DNA of 48,668 nucleotides from Clostridia bacterium (GTDB taxonomy: Bacteria > Bacillota > Clostridia > Saccharofermentanales > Saccharofermentanaceae): assembly GCA_016287245.1 (NCBI GenBank), contig JAEEWG010000022.1, forward strand, positions 1-48,668, written 5' to 3'. A program made the translations under genes and the position numbers. This document shows, piece after piece, positions 17,209 to 26,760 of this stretch (position 1 is its first letter; each line of letters opens with the position of its first letter). The notes under the pieces were generated by a model. That model was given only the letters and a program-made list of their open reading frames with translations. It was not told the DNA's origin and searched no databases.

Positions 17209-18354
17209 TCATAATCCACCAAAATTCATGTACATTAACAACACAAATCTAAATGTCAAAAGAGACAATACACCGAGAGTAGCATATTTTATTATGGTCT
17301 TATTATTGGGATTCTTTATATTGCGAATCAATAGTGAGAAAAATGCTCCCTCAGCCAAATAGAAGAAATATGAAAACCTGTATATCCAACTATTGTATAT
17401 TGTTGCAAGATAAGCTAAGCACAGCACTCCTGATAGGAAGAGATAATTATCATAATTGGTAATCTTATCCACCAAACTTTTTCTCTTGAGCCATCCTATC
17501 AAAGTAATAACATAGAACGGAAATCCTTTTACAAACGTCAAAAAGCCTTCTGTTTGAACATCCTCGCTTGAAGAATCTCCTATATACTGATAAATCTTCG
17601 TTGCTAACAAAGATGCATAAGGCGCCACAATCGATGCAATCTTTAGCAAGAGTGGTTCAAGGAAAAGAATAAGAATAACTAATGCAAAGAATGACCAGAG
17701 CACTCTTTTTTTTGTTTTACGCATTCTCAACATAATGAGAATAGGAATAAGGAAAAAACCTGTATGATGAAAATAGATAGCCAAAATCAAAGCGACTATA
17801 CTGAGGACTTTGTCCTTCCTTCCCTCATTTCGCAGTGCAAATGCTAAACAAAGAGCTGAAAAAGCATTCGCGTATGCTTGTTTCAGACACTCAAGCGAGA
17901 AGAATACATACTGTGATGAAAAGAGAAAGAGTAACGTACTTGGTGTAGCTTCCGGATCAATGCGGTACGCTAGAAGCGTTATAGCCATCGTAAGAAATGT
18001 CGTCACATAAAACAAAGATTCAACATTGGATGAAAAATGGCGCAAGTATTTGATTACCGTTGTTAGGCCAGCACTCTGCGATGCACGAATCCCATAGAAG
18101 TTAAGCGCATAGTTTCTTCTATCACTCGTTGTTGAGGGATTCATTTTCGTTACTAAAACATTATATAGAACAAACAGAAGTGCTATAAGAATAATGACTG
18201 CAAGTGAAATCTTCGTCTCTCTACTTTGTTGAAGATCCCTTCTTCTGTTACGCGAAAGATCAACCCGTATTCTTACCCGAAACTTGTAACTAGATAAGAA
18301 AACTGCTAACAAAACTATGATGAAATAACAGGCTACACTTATAAATACGTCCAT
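17209..18354 (-). CDS. EpsG family O-antigen-type polymerase (Wzy-like)
   Basis: This 381-residue membrane protein has about ten hydrophobic segments. The TSDRRNY motif after TM2 and the ALILAIYFHHTGFFLIP segment are typical of EpsG-family polymerases. It would join repeat units on the outer membrane face. It lies between a GT4 gene and the flippase in the operon. Confidence 0.85.
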   Translation of the reverse strand: MDVFISVACYFIIVLLAVFLSSYKFRVRIRVDLSRNRRRDLQQSRETKISLAVIILIALLFVLYNVLVTKMNPSTTSDRRNYALNFYGIRASQSAGLTTVIKYLRHFSSNVESLFYVTTFLTMAITLLAYRIDPEATPSTLLFLFSSQYVFFSLECLKQAYANAFSALCLAFALRNEGRKDKVLSIVALILAIYFHHTGFFLIPILIMLRMRKTKKRVLWSFFALVILILFLEPLLLKIASIVAPYASLLATKIYQYIGDSSSEDVQTEGFLTFVKGFPFYVITLIGWLKRKSLVDKITNYDNYLFLSGVLCLAYLATIYNSWIYRFSYFFYLAEGAFFSLLIRNIKNPNNKTIIKYATLGVLSLLTFRFVLLMYMNFGGL

Positions 18355-18378
18355 ACCGGTACGCTAGATTTCCTTCCC

Positions 18379-19512
18379 TTAATATCTGGATTCATAGAAT
18401 TCCATAAGCCATGATGCCGTTTTATGAATATCATAACCGGCTCTGACAACTCCTGACGGAGCATCATTCACCCTGCGAAATTGTCTTTCTTTTAATATAG
18501 CACTTACCCATTTTTCAGTCGAATCAATGGGCAAAAATGTTACGCAATCACTCATCTTCAACTCTTTAGAAACATGATCACTACATATAAGCGGAACGCC
18601 CGCCGCCTGAACCTCAACACCAATTACGGGCAATCCCTCAAACTTCGAAGGAAGAATAAAAACATTTAGCGCTTGAAGGACTCTTGGAATATCATCTCGA
18701 ACTCCCAGCATCGTTACACATTTCTCAACTTCGTTTCTTTTCATGTATTCTTCGAGTTGCTTCTTCAACTCGCCTGTCCCTGCCCACAAGAAATGAAAGT
18801 CTGGATCACAATTCATCATTTCCCTAATTATATCTACAATAAAGAAAATGTTTTTGGCCTCTGTGAATCTACCCACAGTTCCTACGACAAACGCATTATC
18901 TTTTAATCCAAGTTCTTTTCTGATTTCTTTTTGCAATAACTCATCATAAGCATATTTCTCGACATCAATTCCGTTATTTAGAATATGGTGGATATCCTGT
19001 CGATTAGCAATACGTTTGCCATATCTACTAATTAAAGCTTCAGTCGAACAACCCAGGAAATAATCCGCTACGAAGCGCGTAGGATAAGAAAACGCCTTGT
19101 ATAACGCATCATGTAAATTAGCTTTTCCCCCTGTACTATGGCTATGTGCAATTGCATACATTCCGTGTTTTTTTGCAATTTTCAGATATATCGATGCTGT
19201 ACTTCCAATATGTCCATGCACGATTCGATACTCACTGTGAGAATCAAAGAACTGATTCCACCATTTTTTGTATGCGAAATGATTAATCCCCTTATATCTT
19301 GGATAACGATAGATCCTTCCACCAAGTGCTATGATCTCATCATCATAATCACATTTTTCGTTCGTTGAAACTGCAAAATCAAATTGAATTCTTTGGCGAT
19401 CAACCATGCGATAAAGGTTCATAACCATTGTCTCCGCACCTGCGCGTTTCATAGCCGTCAAAACGTGTAAAACTCTAACAGGTTTATCCGATGTATTCTG
19501 CATTTCCAACAT
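18379..19512 (-). CDS. Glycosyltransferase family 4 (GT-B), EpsF-like
   Basis: This 377-residue protein opens with RVLHVLTAMKRAGAETMVMN, the donor-independent start of EpsF-like GT4 enzymes. The C-terminal half carries VVGTVGRFTEAKN and the E-x7-E region FILPSKFEGLPVIGVE, which binds the nucleotide sugar. The ATG follows the stop of the preceding CDP-glycerol transferase gene directly (TGAATG), so the two are translationally coupled. Confidence 0.9.
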   Translation of the reverse strand: MLEMQNTSDKPVRVLHVLTAMKRAGAETMVMNLYRMVDRQRIQFDFAVSTNEKCDYDDEIIALGGRIYRYPRYKGINHFAYKKWWNQFFDSHSEYRIVHGHIGSTASIYLKIAKKHGMYAIAHSHSTGGKANLHDALYKAFSYPTRFVADYFLGCSTEALISRYGKRIANRQDIHHILNNGIDVEKYAYDELLQKEIRKELGLKDNAFVVGTVGRFTEAKNIFFIVDIIREMMNCDPDFHFLWAGTGELKKQLEEYMKRNEVEKCVTMLGVRDDIPRVLQALNVFILPSKFEGLPVIGVEVQAAGVPLICSDHVSKELKMSDCVTFLPIDSTEKWVSAILKERQFRRVNDAPSGVVRAGYDIHKTASWLMEFYESRY

Positions 19513-20691
19513 TCAAAGCCTTTCCAAAATCAGGTTACAACTATTCTCTGCGGCATGACCATAACAAGTAACGAATTTCTCTTGAAAACTCCGAGTTCTA
19601 TCGCAAAGAGCATTTCTGTTTTGATCAAAATTCAAAAGATCCTCTATCAATCCTTCTTCATTTTGATGAATCGTGCAAGGAAGTTCATCTTTAAGATCAA
19701 TATACATTCCTCGCTTACTTGTATATTCATCAAAATCATAAGCAAAGCAATACATAGGTTTGTGCATCACAGAATAGTCAAAAAACACACTTGAATAATC
19801 TGATATCAGGGCATCCGACACAATCATTAATTCGTTTAGGTTCGGATATGAAGAAACATCAATAAACAATGGATAATCATCAACTCTCATATGCTTTGCA
19901 ACCTCATAGTGAGCTCTAAATAACACAACAAATCTTTCTCCTAAAGATTCTTGCCAAAGCTGCAGATTGATTGGAATATCCAGCACGATATTTTTTTGCG
20001 TATCTCTTGAGTACTCTCTGAAAGTAGGTGCGTATAGGAGAATTGTTTTCTCCTTGCTTATCCCAAGCGATTCACGTATTTTATCTGCTTGATTCTGACT
20101 ATAGGTAGCAAGACAATCATTTCTCGGTAAGCCGGATAACTTTAGAACAGATTCTGGTAGTTGAAAACAACGGGAAAACACTTTTATATCATACGAACTT
20201 TGCGCGAGCATAACGTCTGCTCGAACAAGAACTCTGCTTTTAAATGATTTATTATCTTCTTTGATATCAATCCCCATTGTTTTGATAGCAGTTCCATGCC
20301 AAGTATTGAAGCACACAGTTTTCTTCTTTTTGAAGTTCAGCCCTCTTTCTATAGAGGAATTTGTTATCCAGACTTTAGCTCTTAGCGCCGTCACAAAATA
20401 CTTGAAACTGTCTGCTTTTACAACAGTCGCACGCCCTGGTATTTCTATAGAATTGGGATCTTGAATGGCCCAAACAATCTTGTACTCTTTAAAACGGTCA
20501 TCATTCAGCATCTTCTCATATATTACTTTAGGACTGTCGTCATAGCGTTTTCCTCCAAATGAGTTAAACAGCAGCAGCTTATTATCAAAGCCAACAAACA
20601 GCCCCATCACTCTAAGCAAAAATGACATCGAGAAATAGTATAAGTTGTAAGCAACTCGAGAAGATTTGAGCAAGCGTGCCAATCGGTTCAT
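19513..20691 (-). CDS. CDP-glycerol glycerophosphotransferase family protein (TagB/TagF-like)
   Basis: This 392-residue protein matches the CDP-glycerol:poly(glycerophosphate) glycerophosphotransferase family (PF04464). Visible motifs are NTWHGTAIKTMG, LLYAPTFRE and ALISDYSSVFFDY. It would transfer glycerol phosphate from CDP-glycerol to the growing glycan, as in teichoic acids. The CDP-glycerol source is encoded two genes upstream in the same operon (21835-23361). It overlaps the preceding GT4 gene by four bases (ATGA) and abuts the next gene. Confidence 0.9.
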   Translation of the reverse strand: MNRLARLLKSSRVAYNLYYFSMSFLLRVMGLFVGFDNKLLLFNSFGGKRYDDSPKVIYEKMLNDDRFKEYKIVWAIQDPNSIEIPGRATVVKADSFKYFVTALRAKVWITNSSIERGLNFKKKKTVCFNTWHGTAIKTMGIDIKEDNKSFKSRVLVRADVMLAQSSYDIKVFSRCFQLPESVLKLSGLPRNDCLATYSQNQADKIRESLGISKEKTILLYAPTFREYSRDTQKNIVLDIPINLQLWQESLGERFVVLFRAHYEVAKHMRVDDYPLFIDVSSYPNLNELMIVSDALISDYSSVFFDYSVMHKPMYCFAYDFDEYTSKRGMYIDLKDELPCTIHQNEEGLIEDLLNFDQNRNALCDRTRSFQEKFVTCYGHAAENSCNLILERL

Positions 20692-21812
20692 CTTGGATCG
20701 CCGCTCCTTCTTAGTGAATTCATATAGATAGTTTTTACCAACTCCAAAGTGTTGCGAATGTCAAAATCTCTCAGCCGAGCCTGATTGCGCTCGATTTCAT
20801 CAGAACAATCCGTATTCATAGCAACTTCTAGCTTACTCTTCAATTCAGATTGATTTTTAACATCAAAAAGAAGTTTGCTATCTTGAAGCAAATCATTCGT
20901 CCCTCGATTTTTCGATGCGACACATATGAGTTTTGAAGCCATTGCTTCCATTAAGGCAACAGGCAATCCTTCTCGTAAAGATGGAAATACAAAAACATCT
21001 GCCATAGTATAGAACTGCTCTACATCATTTCTGTAGCCTGTCAATAGGATGCGATCACCAACTCCTAATCTCACAGCTAATTCTTTATGGGATTCTTGTA
21101 AAGGTCCCCGTCCACAGATAACATACCAAACACTTGGGAAAAACTGAAGTGTTCGAATTACCATTTCATGATTCTTGTTCGCATTAACCTCACCAACCGA
21201 GAGCCATACTGTTGCTCCTTGAGGAATGCCAAGTTCCTTTTTTATCTCATCGGCCTTTTCCTGATTACTCTTCCCAAAACGATTTAGATCAACACCTATT
21301 CCAGGAATGTATTCAACGCGTGCCGCTTTAAACTTCCTCGCGCTCATGAAATCTTCAGTTGTTATGGTAATAAGGACATCTGTCTTTCGAGCTAAACATC
21401 TCTCTACTGGATAGTATAACAGCCAATTGAGCAAAGGCGCACCTTTATAGAAATGAAAACCATGGGCAGTATAGATTACAATACTTCCCTGCTTTCTTGC
21501 TTTAGTTGCAGCCAATCTTGTCAACATAGCACCAACAGGAGTGTGACAATGAATGATATCATATCCGCCATTTTCAATTATCGTTTTCAGGTGCCTATAA
21601 GCTTTTACATTTCCTGGATTAAGGGGGTTTCTCTCAAAAGCGACATCAAAGTACTCATCACAATAAGGGATTATACAATCGTCCTTGTTGTCGAAGTCAT
21701 TTCTTGCTGCAACAGCTGTTTCCCAGCCCATATCTTTCAACATTTTCAGATATGGTATGTGAAATTCCATGATATGGGTTTTTACAACAGTTGCAACATA
21801 AAGGATTTTCAT
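20688..21812 (-). CDS. Glycosyltransferase family 4 (GT-B), EpsD-like
   Basis: This 374-residue protein has the N-terminal start MKILYVATVVKTHI with YDIIHCHTPVGAMLTRLA and the TAHGFHFYKGAP block typical of EpsD-like GT4 enzymes. The C-terminal donor site is VFPSLREGLPVALMEAMA. It probably adds the second sugar to the lipid-linked primer made by the 23411 gene. It ends in a 4-base overlap with the glycerophosphotransferase gene. Confidence 0.9.
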   Translation of the reverse strand: MKILYVATVVKTHIMEFHIPYLKMLKDMGWETAVAARNDFDNKDDCIIPYCDEYFDVAFERNPLNPGNVKAYRHLKTIIENGGYDIIHCHTPVGAMLTRLAATKARKQGSIVIYTAHGFHFYKGAPLLNWLLYYPVERCLARKTDVLITITTEDFMSARKFKAARVEYIPGIGVDLNRFGKSNQEKADEIKKELGIPQGATVWLSVGEVNANKNHEMVIRTLQFFPSVWYVICGRGPLQESHKELAVRLGVGDRILLTGYRNDVEQFYTMADVFVFPSLREGLPVALMEAMASKLICVASKNRGTNDLLQDSKLLFDVKNQSELKSKLEVAMNTDCSDEIERNQARLRDFDIRNTLELVKTIYMNSLRRSGDPR

Positions 21813-21834
21813 CTGCGCTCTTCTTTCAAACCCA

Positions 21835-23361
21835 TTATCTCGGATCAGTATCTATATCATCATGATTAACCACACTTGTACCATCAATTGAATTCGCGTC
21901 ATAAAGATCCCTTTTAATCTGCGAACTGCTTATTTCCGGTGTGCGCGGAAGATAGACAACTTCGACTCCTTCTTCTTTGAGAAAATCGAACTTTCCCTTC
22001 CAATCATCACCCATCACAAATGTATCAACATGGTATTCATGCATATCTGTTCGTTTCTGATTCCAGCTCTCTTCCGGAATGACAAGATCAACATACCGAA
22101 TTGACTCTACCAAAGCTTTTCTTTGTTCATAAGTAAAATAGCACTTCTTATGCTTTTCTTTCCAATTGAATTCATCGGTGGAAATCACTACAATCAAATA
22201 ATCTCCTAACGCTTTGGCTCTTCTTAACAGATTTATATGACCATAATGCAAAAGATCAAATGTACCATAAGTAATAACACGTTTCATTCCCTGATCTCCT
22301 CTCATAGCCGTATTTCTTAATACAGCTTTTTCAAAATTTATATCCATTATCGTTTTTTGTAGTTCCGTAGTTTTCTCTCGACCAATTAACATAGTCGCTG
22401 CTTCGGATGAAGTTTTATTTCCTTTCACAACATCAAATACTGCTCTTGTTATCGGCATATCCACTTCATACTTCAAGGACAGCTTTATTACCGCTGGCAA
22501 GACGTTTATCCCCTCAACAACCATCCCTACTTGTTTAACGGCATCTGAGGTTTGATATCCTTGTCCCAAAAGATATCCACACAGGTTGTTCCGACTATGT
22601 TTACTGGTCGCTGTAACAATCAAGTCTCCAATTCCGGCAAGTCCATTAAACGCCTGTCCTTGGCATCCCATTGCGATACCCAATCGTTCAATCTCAGCAA
22701 GCCCACGAGTAATCAATGCAGCCTTAGCATTATCTCCAAAACCCAATCCAGAAGAGATACCTGCGGCGAGAGCAATTACATTTTTAAGAGCACCACAAAG
22801 TTCCACTCCTCGCACATCAGTATTGGTATACACACGTATACAAGTATTGTTAAACAACTCCTGCACTTTCTCAGCAATAACAATATCATCGCACGCAGCT
22901 ACGATTGTTGTTGGCAAATCCTGTGACACTTCTTCAGCATGCGTGGGTCCTGACAAAGCGACAATCTGAGCATTAAGAGGACCACATTTTTTTAACTCAT
23001 CTCGAATAACTTCTGTCATAGAAAGAAGGGTTTCCTCTTCAATTCCTTTCGCCACATCGATAATAACTTGTTCATCACTTATATACGACGAAGCCATTGC
23101 CATTGTCGAACGCACATAAACCGATGGAACAGCACATATAATGTACTGTTTTTCTTTACAAGCATTCTCAATTGAATTGGTGAAACGGATTCCTTGAGGA
23201 ATCTCTGTATTTGGAAGATTGATATGCCGATGAGAAGTAGAAAGCGATTCTACTTCCTCCTTACTTATCGACCATAATGTAATCGTATGTCCAGCATTAC
23301 AAAGGGTTCTTGCCAATGCAGTTCCCCATGTTCCTGCTCCTAATACCCCTATCTCACTCAT
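21835..23361 (-). CDS. Fusion of glycerol-3-phosphate dehydrogenase and glycerol-3-phosphate cytidylyltransferase
   Basis: This 508-residue protein is one continuous frame. Residues 1 to about 345 are GpsA: GVLGAGTWGTAL (Rossmann), SGPTHAEEV, and the catalytic-lysine region CGALKNVIALAAG. Residues of about 359-495 are a TagD-type cytidylyltransferase with ITYGTFDLLHYGHINLL (HxGH) and the later RTPEISSSQIK. A short linker joins them. Together they would turn dihydroxyacetone phosphate into glycerol-3-phosphate and then CDP-glycerol. I chose ATG 23361 because GAAGGA lies five bases upstream; the TTG at 23394 has none. The product feeds the TagF-like enzyme in the same operon. Confidence 0.9.
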   Translation of the reverse strand: MSEIGVLGAGTWGTALARTLCNAGHTITLWSISKEEVESLSTSHRHINLPNTEIPQGIRFTNSIENACKEKQYIICAVPSVYVRSTMAMASSYISDEQVIIDVAKGIEEETLLSMTEVIRDELKKCGPLNAQIVALSGPTHAEEVSQDLPTTIVAACDDIVIAEKVQELFNNTCIRVYTNTDVRGVELCGALKNVIALAAGISSGLGFGDNAKAALITRGLAEIERLGIAMGCQGQAFNGLAGIGDLIVTATSKHSRNNLCGYLLGQGYQTSDAVKQVGMVVEGINVLPAVIKLSLKYEVDMPITRAVFDVVKGNKTSSEAATMLIGREKTTELQKTIMDINFEKAVLRNTAMRGDQGMKRVITYGTFDLLHYGHINLLRRAKALGDYLIVVISTDEFNWKEKHKKCYFTYEQRKALVESIRYVDLVIPEESWNQKRTDMHEYHVDTFVMGDDWKGKFDFLKEEGVEVVYLPRTPEISSSQIKRDLYDANSIDGTSVVNHDDIDTDPR

Positions 23362-23410
23362 AAATTCCTTCTTGTTAGACACATTTAGCAGCAATCATGT
23401 GTCGATATAC

Positions 23411-24973
23411 TCATACTTCATCATAATCTATTGGTTGATCCGCATGTTCTTGATTGGTTAATGCTGTAGTAGCTCCATCAGCAATTCCCTCTGTACTCTC
23501 CTTACTGAAAAGAATCGAGAAAGTTGCAAAGCAGAGCTGTATATCTGTCAACATATTCATCTGATTGATGTACAGCAAATCAAACTCCAATTTCTCATAC
23601 GGATCCGTGTTGTATTTTCCATATACCTGCGCATACCCGGTAAGACCGGCTTTTACCTGAAGTCTCAATCTAAAGTCCGGCATCGTTTCATAGTATTGTT
23701 CAGCGATTTCCGGTCTTTCCGGTCTTGGTCCAACAACTGACATATCGCCTTTGAATATATTTATCAACTGAGGCAGTTCGTCAATTCGACATTTGCGAAT
23801 AAACTTACCAATTGGCGTGATTCTGTCATCCTTATCACCAGAACTCAATCTGGCAACTCCATCTTTCTCCGCATCGACTCTCATGGAGCGGAATTTGAGA
23901 ATCTTGAACTCTTTACCATCAATCGTCAATCTTGTTTGCTTATAAAGCGCCGGGCCTCTGTCATAAAGCCTGATAACTAGTGCAGTGATTATCATCAAAG
24001 GGCTAAGCAGGATAATCGCTACCCCCGAAGTAATAATATCGAACGCTCTCTTTTCAAATGCAACTACAGGATCTACTATTGTACGATTGACATATAAAAC
24101 CGGTGAATCAAATGACTTTACATGGGTTGCTTCCTGCATGATTACATCGCCAATATGTGGGAGAAAGAAGCCTGGCATGCCCTCTCTCTTACAGTACTTC
24201 AGTATACCGTTTCTGCAATCCGAATTGACTCCGGCAACAAATACCGCATCGTAGTTTGAGAGTCTATCTTCCAGTTCTTCAAAGGAACCATTGAACTGCA
24301 GTTCATCCGAAATCTCATAGAGTCTTTCAATCGGCTTTCCTTTAACTGCACCAAAGCGCTTCCTGTCGATTTCGTTACGGTAGATCAGCAGCGTTTTTCT
24401 CTTAGGATAGATACGAAAATAGTATTCAGATGCATAATACGACCAGAGTATGTCTATGGCTAATTGAACTGCGAAGAGTACTAGAAATACCCAAGGATTC
24501 TTGAAGCGCTGCCATCCAAAGGATACGCCAAAGTAGATTATGACTGCTGAGAAAACTTGAGAGAGAAACTGCGAGATGACTACTGAACGAATCCTTGAAT
24601 AGCCTAGAAGATCGGCATTATATGTCTTCTTCAACCAGTAGAGGATCACGGCATAGCCTATGGTCACATAGTAGTTATATCGGAAGCCGTAAGGATTTAG
24701 ATCAAATAGTCTTCCATAACGGAACAGGATCCATGCGATATAAAAGAGAAGGATATCGAATACAAACCGGTACGTTTTAACAAACGTCAGACGAAACTTA
24801 TTTCTCTTTCTCCGAATATGACTGTCTCGGTACTCGTACTGACTTGTACCGTTTGCATTGCTTGTTTTGTTACTACCCTCTTTACTCATATCTACCCCAT
24901 GATCATTTTTCCCCAATTTTCCGTATGCTTCGCCACAGAAGGGGTCTCCTTCTGTGATTTTAGATCTATCCAC
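23411..24973 (-). CDS. Polyprenyl glycosylphosphotransferase (initiating sugar transferase)
   Basis: This 520-residue protein has a polar N-terminus, then about four membrane segments (residues 70-190), a cytosolic domain, a fifth hydrophobic segment near 315-335 and the bacterial sugar transferase domain: KILKFRSM, DELPQLINI, VVGPRPERPE and KAGLTGYAQV. It would transfer hexose-1-phosphate to undecaprenyl phosphate, starting the repeat unit. The start is a GTG at 24973 with AGGTG seven bases upstream. It is the first gene after the leader that follows the LoaP-like gene. Confidence 0.9.
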   Translation of the reverse strand: MDRSKITEGDPFCGEAYGKLGKNDHGVDMSKEGSNKTSNANGTSQYEYRDSHIRRKRNKFRLTFVKTYRFVFDILLFYIAWILFRYGRLFDLNPYGFRYNYYVTIGYAVILYWLKKTYNADLLGYSRIRSVVISQFLSQVFSAVIIYFGVSFGWQRFKNPWVFLVLFAVQLAIDILWSYYASEYYFRIYPKRKTLLIYRNEIDRKRFGAVKGKPIERLYEISDELQFNGSFEELEDRLSNYDAVFVAGVNSDCRNGILKYCKREGMPGFFLPHIGDVIMQEATHVKSFDSPVLYVNRTIVDPVVAFEKRAFDIITSGVAIILLSPLMIITALVIRLYDRGPALYKQTRLTIDGKEFKILKFRSMRVDAEKDGVARLSSGDKDDRITPIGKFIRKCRIDELPQLINIFKGDMSVVGPRPERPEIAEQYYETMPDFRLRLQVKAGLTGYAQVYGKYNTDPYEKLEFDLLYINQMNMLTDIQLCFATFSILFSKESTEGIADGATTALTNQEHADQPIDYDEV

Positions 24974-25209
24974 ACTTCCTCACCTGACGCGCGCCGGGCG
25001 ACGATCAGAAGAAAATGTTTCTTTTCCCCATCAGCATACAGTCTGCCTAGTTATACCATCTTAATTACCTATTATAAGGAAAAATATCAATAAATACTAT
25101 GAAATTAGAGGGGCTTACAATGCAATTTGATTACAATTTCGTGAACAGTTTTGTGTAGATTGCCAGTGCCGGAAAGCCGTTCTTTTAGCAGTTGTAAGAT
25201 AAGTCTGAA
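24974..25209 (-). other. Leader between the LoaP-like gene and the sugar-transferase gene
   Basis: This 236-base AT-rich gap has no ORF. It holds TATAAT- and TATAAC-like hexamers on the minus strand, but without well-spaced -35 elements. No strong terminator hairpin is visible. In known LoaP operons the target RNA hairpin lies in the leader next to loaP; I could not identify a convincing stem here. Confidence 0.45.
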
Positions 25210-25707
25210 TCAGTGCTTCTCGACGATCTCCAGGCCTACGGCGGCGCAGATCGTCTGGCCGAACATATCGGACTCAAGATAGGCCAGTCTCTTATGCCGG
25301 TCGATCTTCTTGATCAGGCCCTCCTGGCCCTTAAGCGGGCCGGATGTGACGATGATCCGATCACCCTCGATCATGCCCTCGGACACATCAAAGAGTCCGC
25401 CGTTTCCGTAAAGACTTTCGATGAGATCCGCATCCCTATCGTAAAGGGGACAGAATTCCTTATTCACGGTAAGGATCTTGTTAAAGCCTTCGATTCTCCT
25501 GACCTCATCTGCCAGAGATTCCACCTCATCGGTATCCACAAACAGGTATCCGGGGAACAGTGGCTTTTCCACTTTCACCCATTCCCCATTTCTTTTGATC
25601 TGCACAGCGCGTCTCGGAATAAAAGCTCTCTTGGCCTGAGGATCATCACTGATCCCCGCAAGCGCTTTTTTCTCCGATCCTGTCGATGTCCAGATCACAT
25701 ACCACAT
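25210..25707 (-). CDS. loaP: NusG paralog, LoaP-like processive antiterminator
   Basis: This 165-residue protein has an N-terminal NGN domain (MWYVIWTSTGSEKKAL..., with PLFPGYLFVDTD near 50-60) and a C-terminal KOW domain (DRIIVTSGPLKGQEGLIKKI). General NusG is not expected inside a polysaccharide operon; specialised paralogs of the LoaP type allow RNA polymerase to read through long biosynthetic operons. Its place at the junction between the conserved regulatory genes and the long glycosyltransferase block fits that role. It follows the LCP gene by 24 bases. Confidence 0.85.
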   Translation of the reverse strand: MWYVIWTSTGSEKKALAGISDDPQAKRAFIPRRAVQIKRNGEWVKVEKPLFPGYLFVDTDEVESLADEVRRIEGFNKILTVNKEFCPLYDRDADLIESLYGNGGLFDVSEGMIEGDRIIVTSGPLKGQEGLIKKIDRHKRLAYLESDMFGQTICAAVGLEIVEKH

Positions 25708-25731
25708 TGTAACAGTGTTACACTCCTCGAA

Positions 25732-26760
25732 TTACTGGGCTTTCTCGTCATAGAAGAGAGTCATGACCGCCTGTTTAAGAGAGTCCTCATTCGGGTAGAA
25801 TTCGCGGAAATCTTTGCCCGGTTTTGTCTCTCCATCGATCTTCAGCATACCCAGATACTCATAGTCAGCAAGGTAACCGGACAGATTCGAAAGACCATTT
25901 AGATCTTGATCGGCGACCATATAGTAGCTGAGATCCGCAATGAGATCCAGAGCGAAAGCAGCATCTTCATTTAGTTTCTGCTTCGCCTTGATGCGCCAGG
26001 CGTGAAGATAGGTATCCTGACGCTGCATACGGCTGACATTGGTATCGTCTTCCAGGATCTGCCGGGAACGGACGAAATATTCGGCCTGCTTATCGGTAAG
26101 CAGGAGCTTGGCGCCCTTTTTCATGGCAGGATCCACGACAGTCATATCTACAGGGACCGTGACCTCCACACCGCCGACGGACTTATTTAAGATCGCGATG
26201 GAATCGAGCTTTAAGGCGATATAGTGATTGACCTCTTCGCCTAAAAGCAGGTAGCTCACGGCTTCCGCTGTATATTCGCAGCTGTCCTTTAAGCCTGAGC
26301 CGTAGGTGTGGGAAAGCGCGATCTGCGCCGTTTCCATGCCGAGGCGGTCGCCTGTCGCACCAATCTTCGGGATCTTCGTGAAGGTATCTCTGTTGATCTG
26401 CAGCACCTGATAGGTCTTTTTACTGTGGTCGATCACACAGAGCATCAGGACATCCACCTGGTCGTGGTTTCGGTTGCCCTCCACTTCCTGAGCTTCCCCG
26501 TAGGAGTCGATGCCCATGAAGAGCACGGTCTCGAGATTCTTCTTATGGGAATAAGCTTTTCCGGAAAAATAAGAAACAGGATCGATCTCCTCGTCCTCGT
26601 ACGGGTCTAAGACCAGCGAAGAGGAAGGAGTAGAAGAAGTCGCCTTCTTCTTGATCCTGTCTGTCACCACCAATAAAATAGAAAAGAATAGCAGTATTGC
26701 TACTGCTATTCCTACTATCTTGATTATCGTGTCTTTAGTTAGCCGAGCTCTTCTTTGCAC
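25732..26760 (-). CDS. LytR-CpsA-Psr (LCP) family cell-wall ligase
   Basis: This 342-residue protein has an N-terminal membrane anchor (about 12-30) and an extracellular LCP domain. Conserved features are VLFMGIDS, the DQVDVLMLCVID acidic pair, QINRDTF and the VSRMQRQ arginine pair that binds the pyrophosphate of the lipid-linked polymer. LCP enzymes attach teichoic acids and capsular polymers to peptidoglycan, which would link this operon's product to the wall. The start is a GTG inside the end of the SPQTG gene (26-base overlap), with no separate ribosome-binding site, so translation is probably coupled. Confidence 0.85.
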   Translation of the reverse strand: MQRRARLTKDTIIKIVGIAVAILLFFSILLVVTDRIKKKATSSTPSSSLVLDPYEDEEIDPVSYFSGKAYSHKKNLETVLFMGIDSYGEAQEVEGNRNHDQVDVLMLCVIDHSKKTYQVLQINRDTFTKIPKIGATGDRLGMETAQIALSHTYGSGLKDSCEYTAEAVSYLLLGEEVNHYIALKLDSIAILNKSVGGVEVTVPVDMTVVDPAMKKGAKLLLTDKQAEYFVRSRQILEDDTNVSRMQRQDTYLHAWRIKAKQKLNEDAAFALDLIADLSYYMVADQDLNGLSNLSGYLADYEYLGMLKIDGETKPGKDFREFYPNEDSLKQAVMTLFYDEKAQ

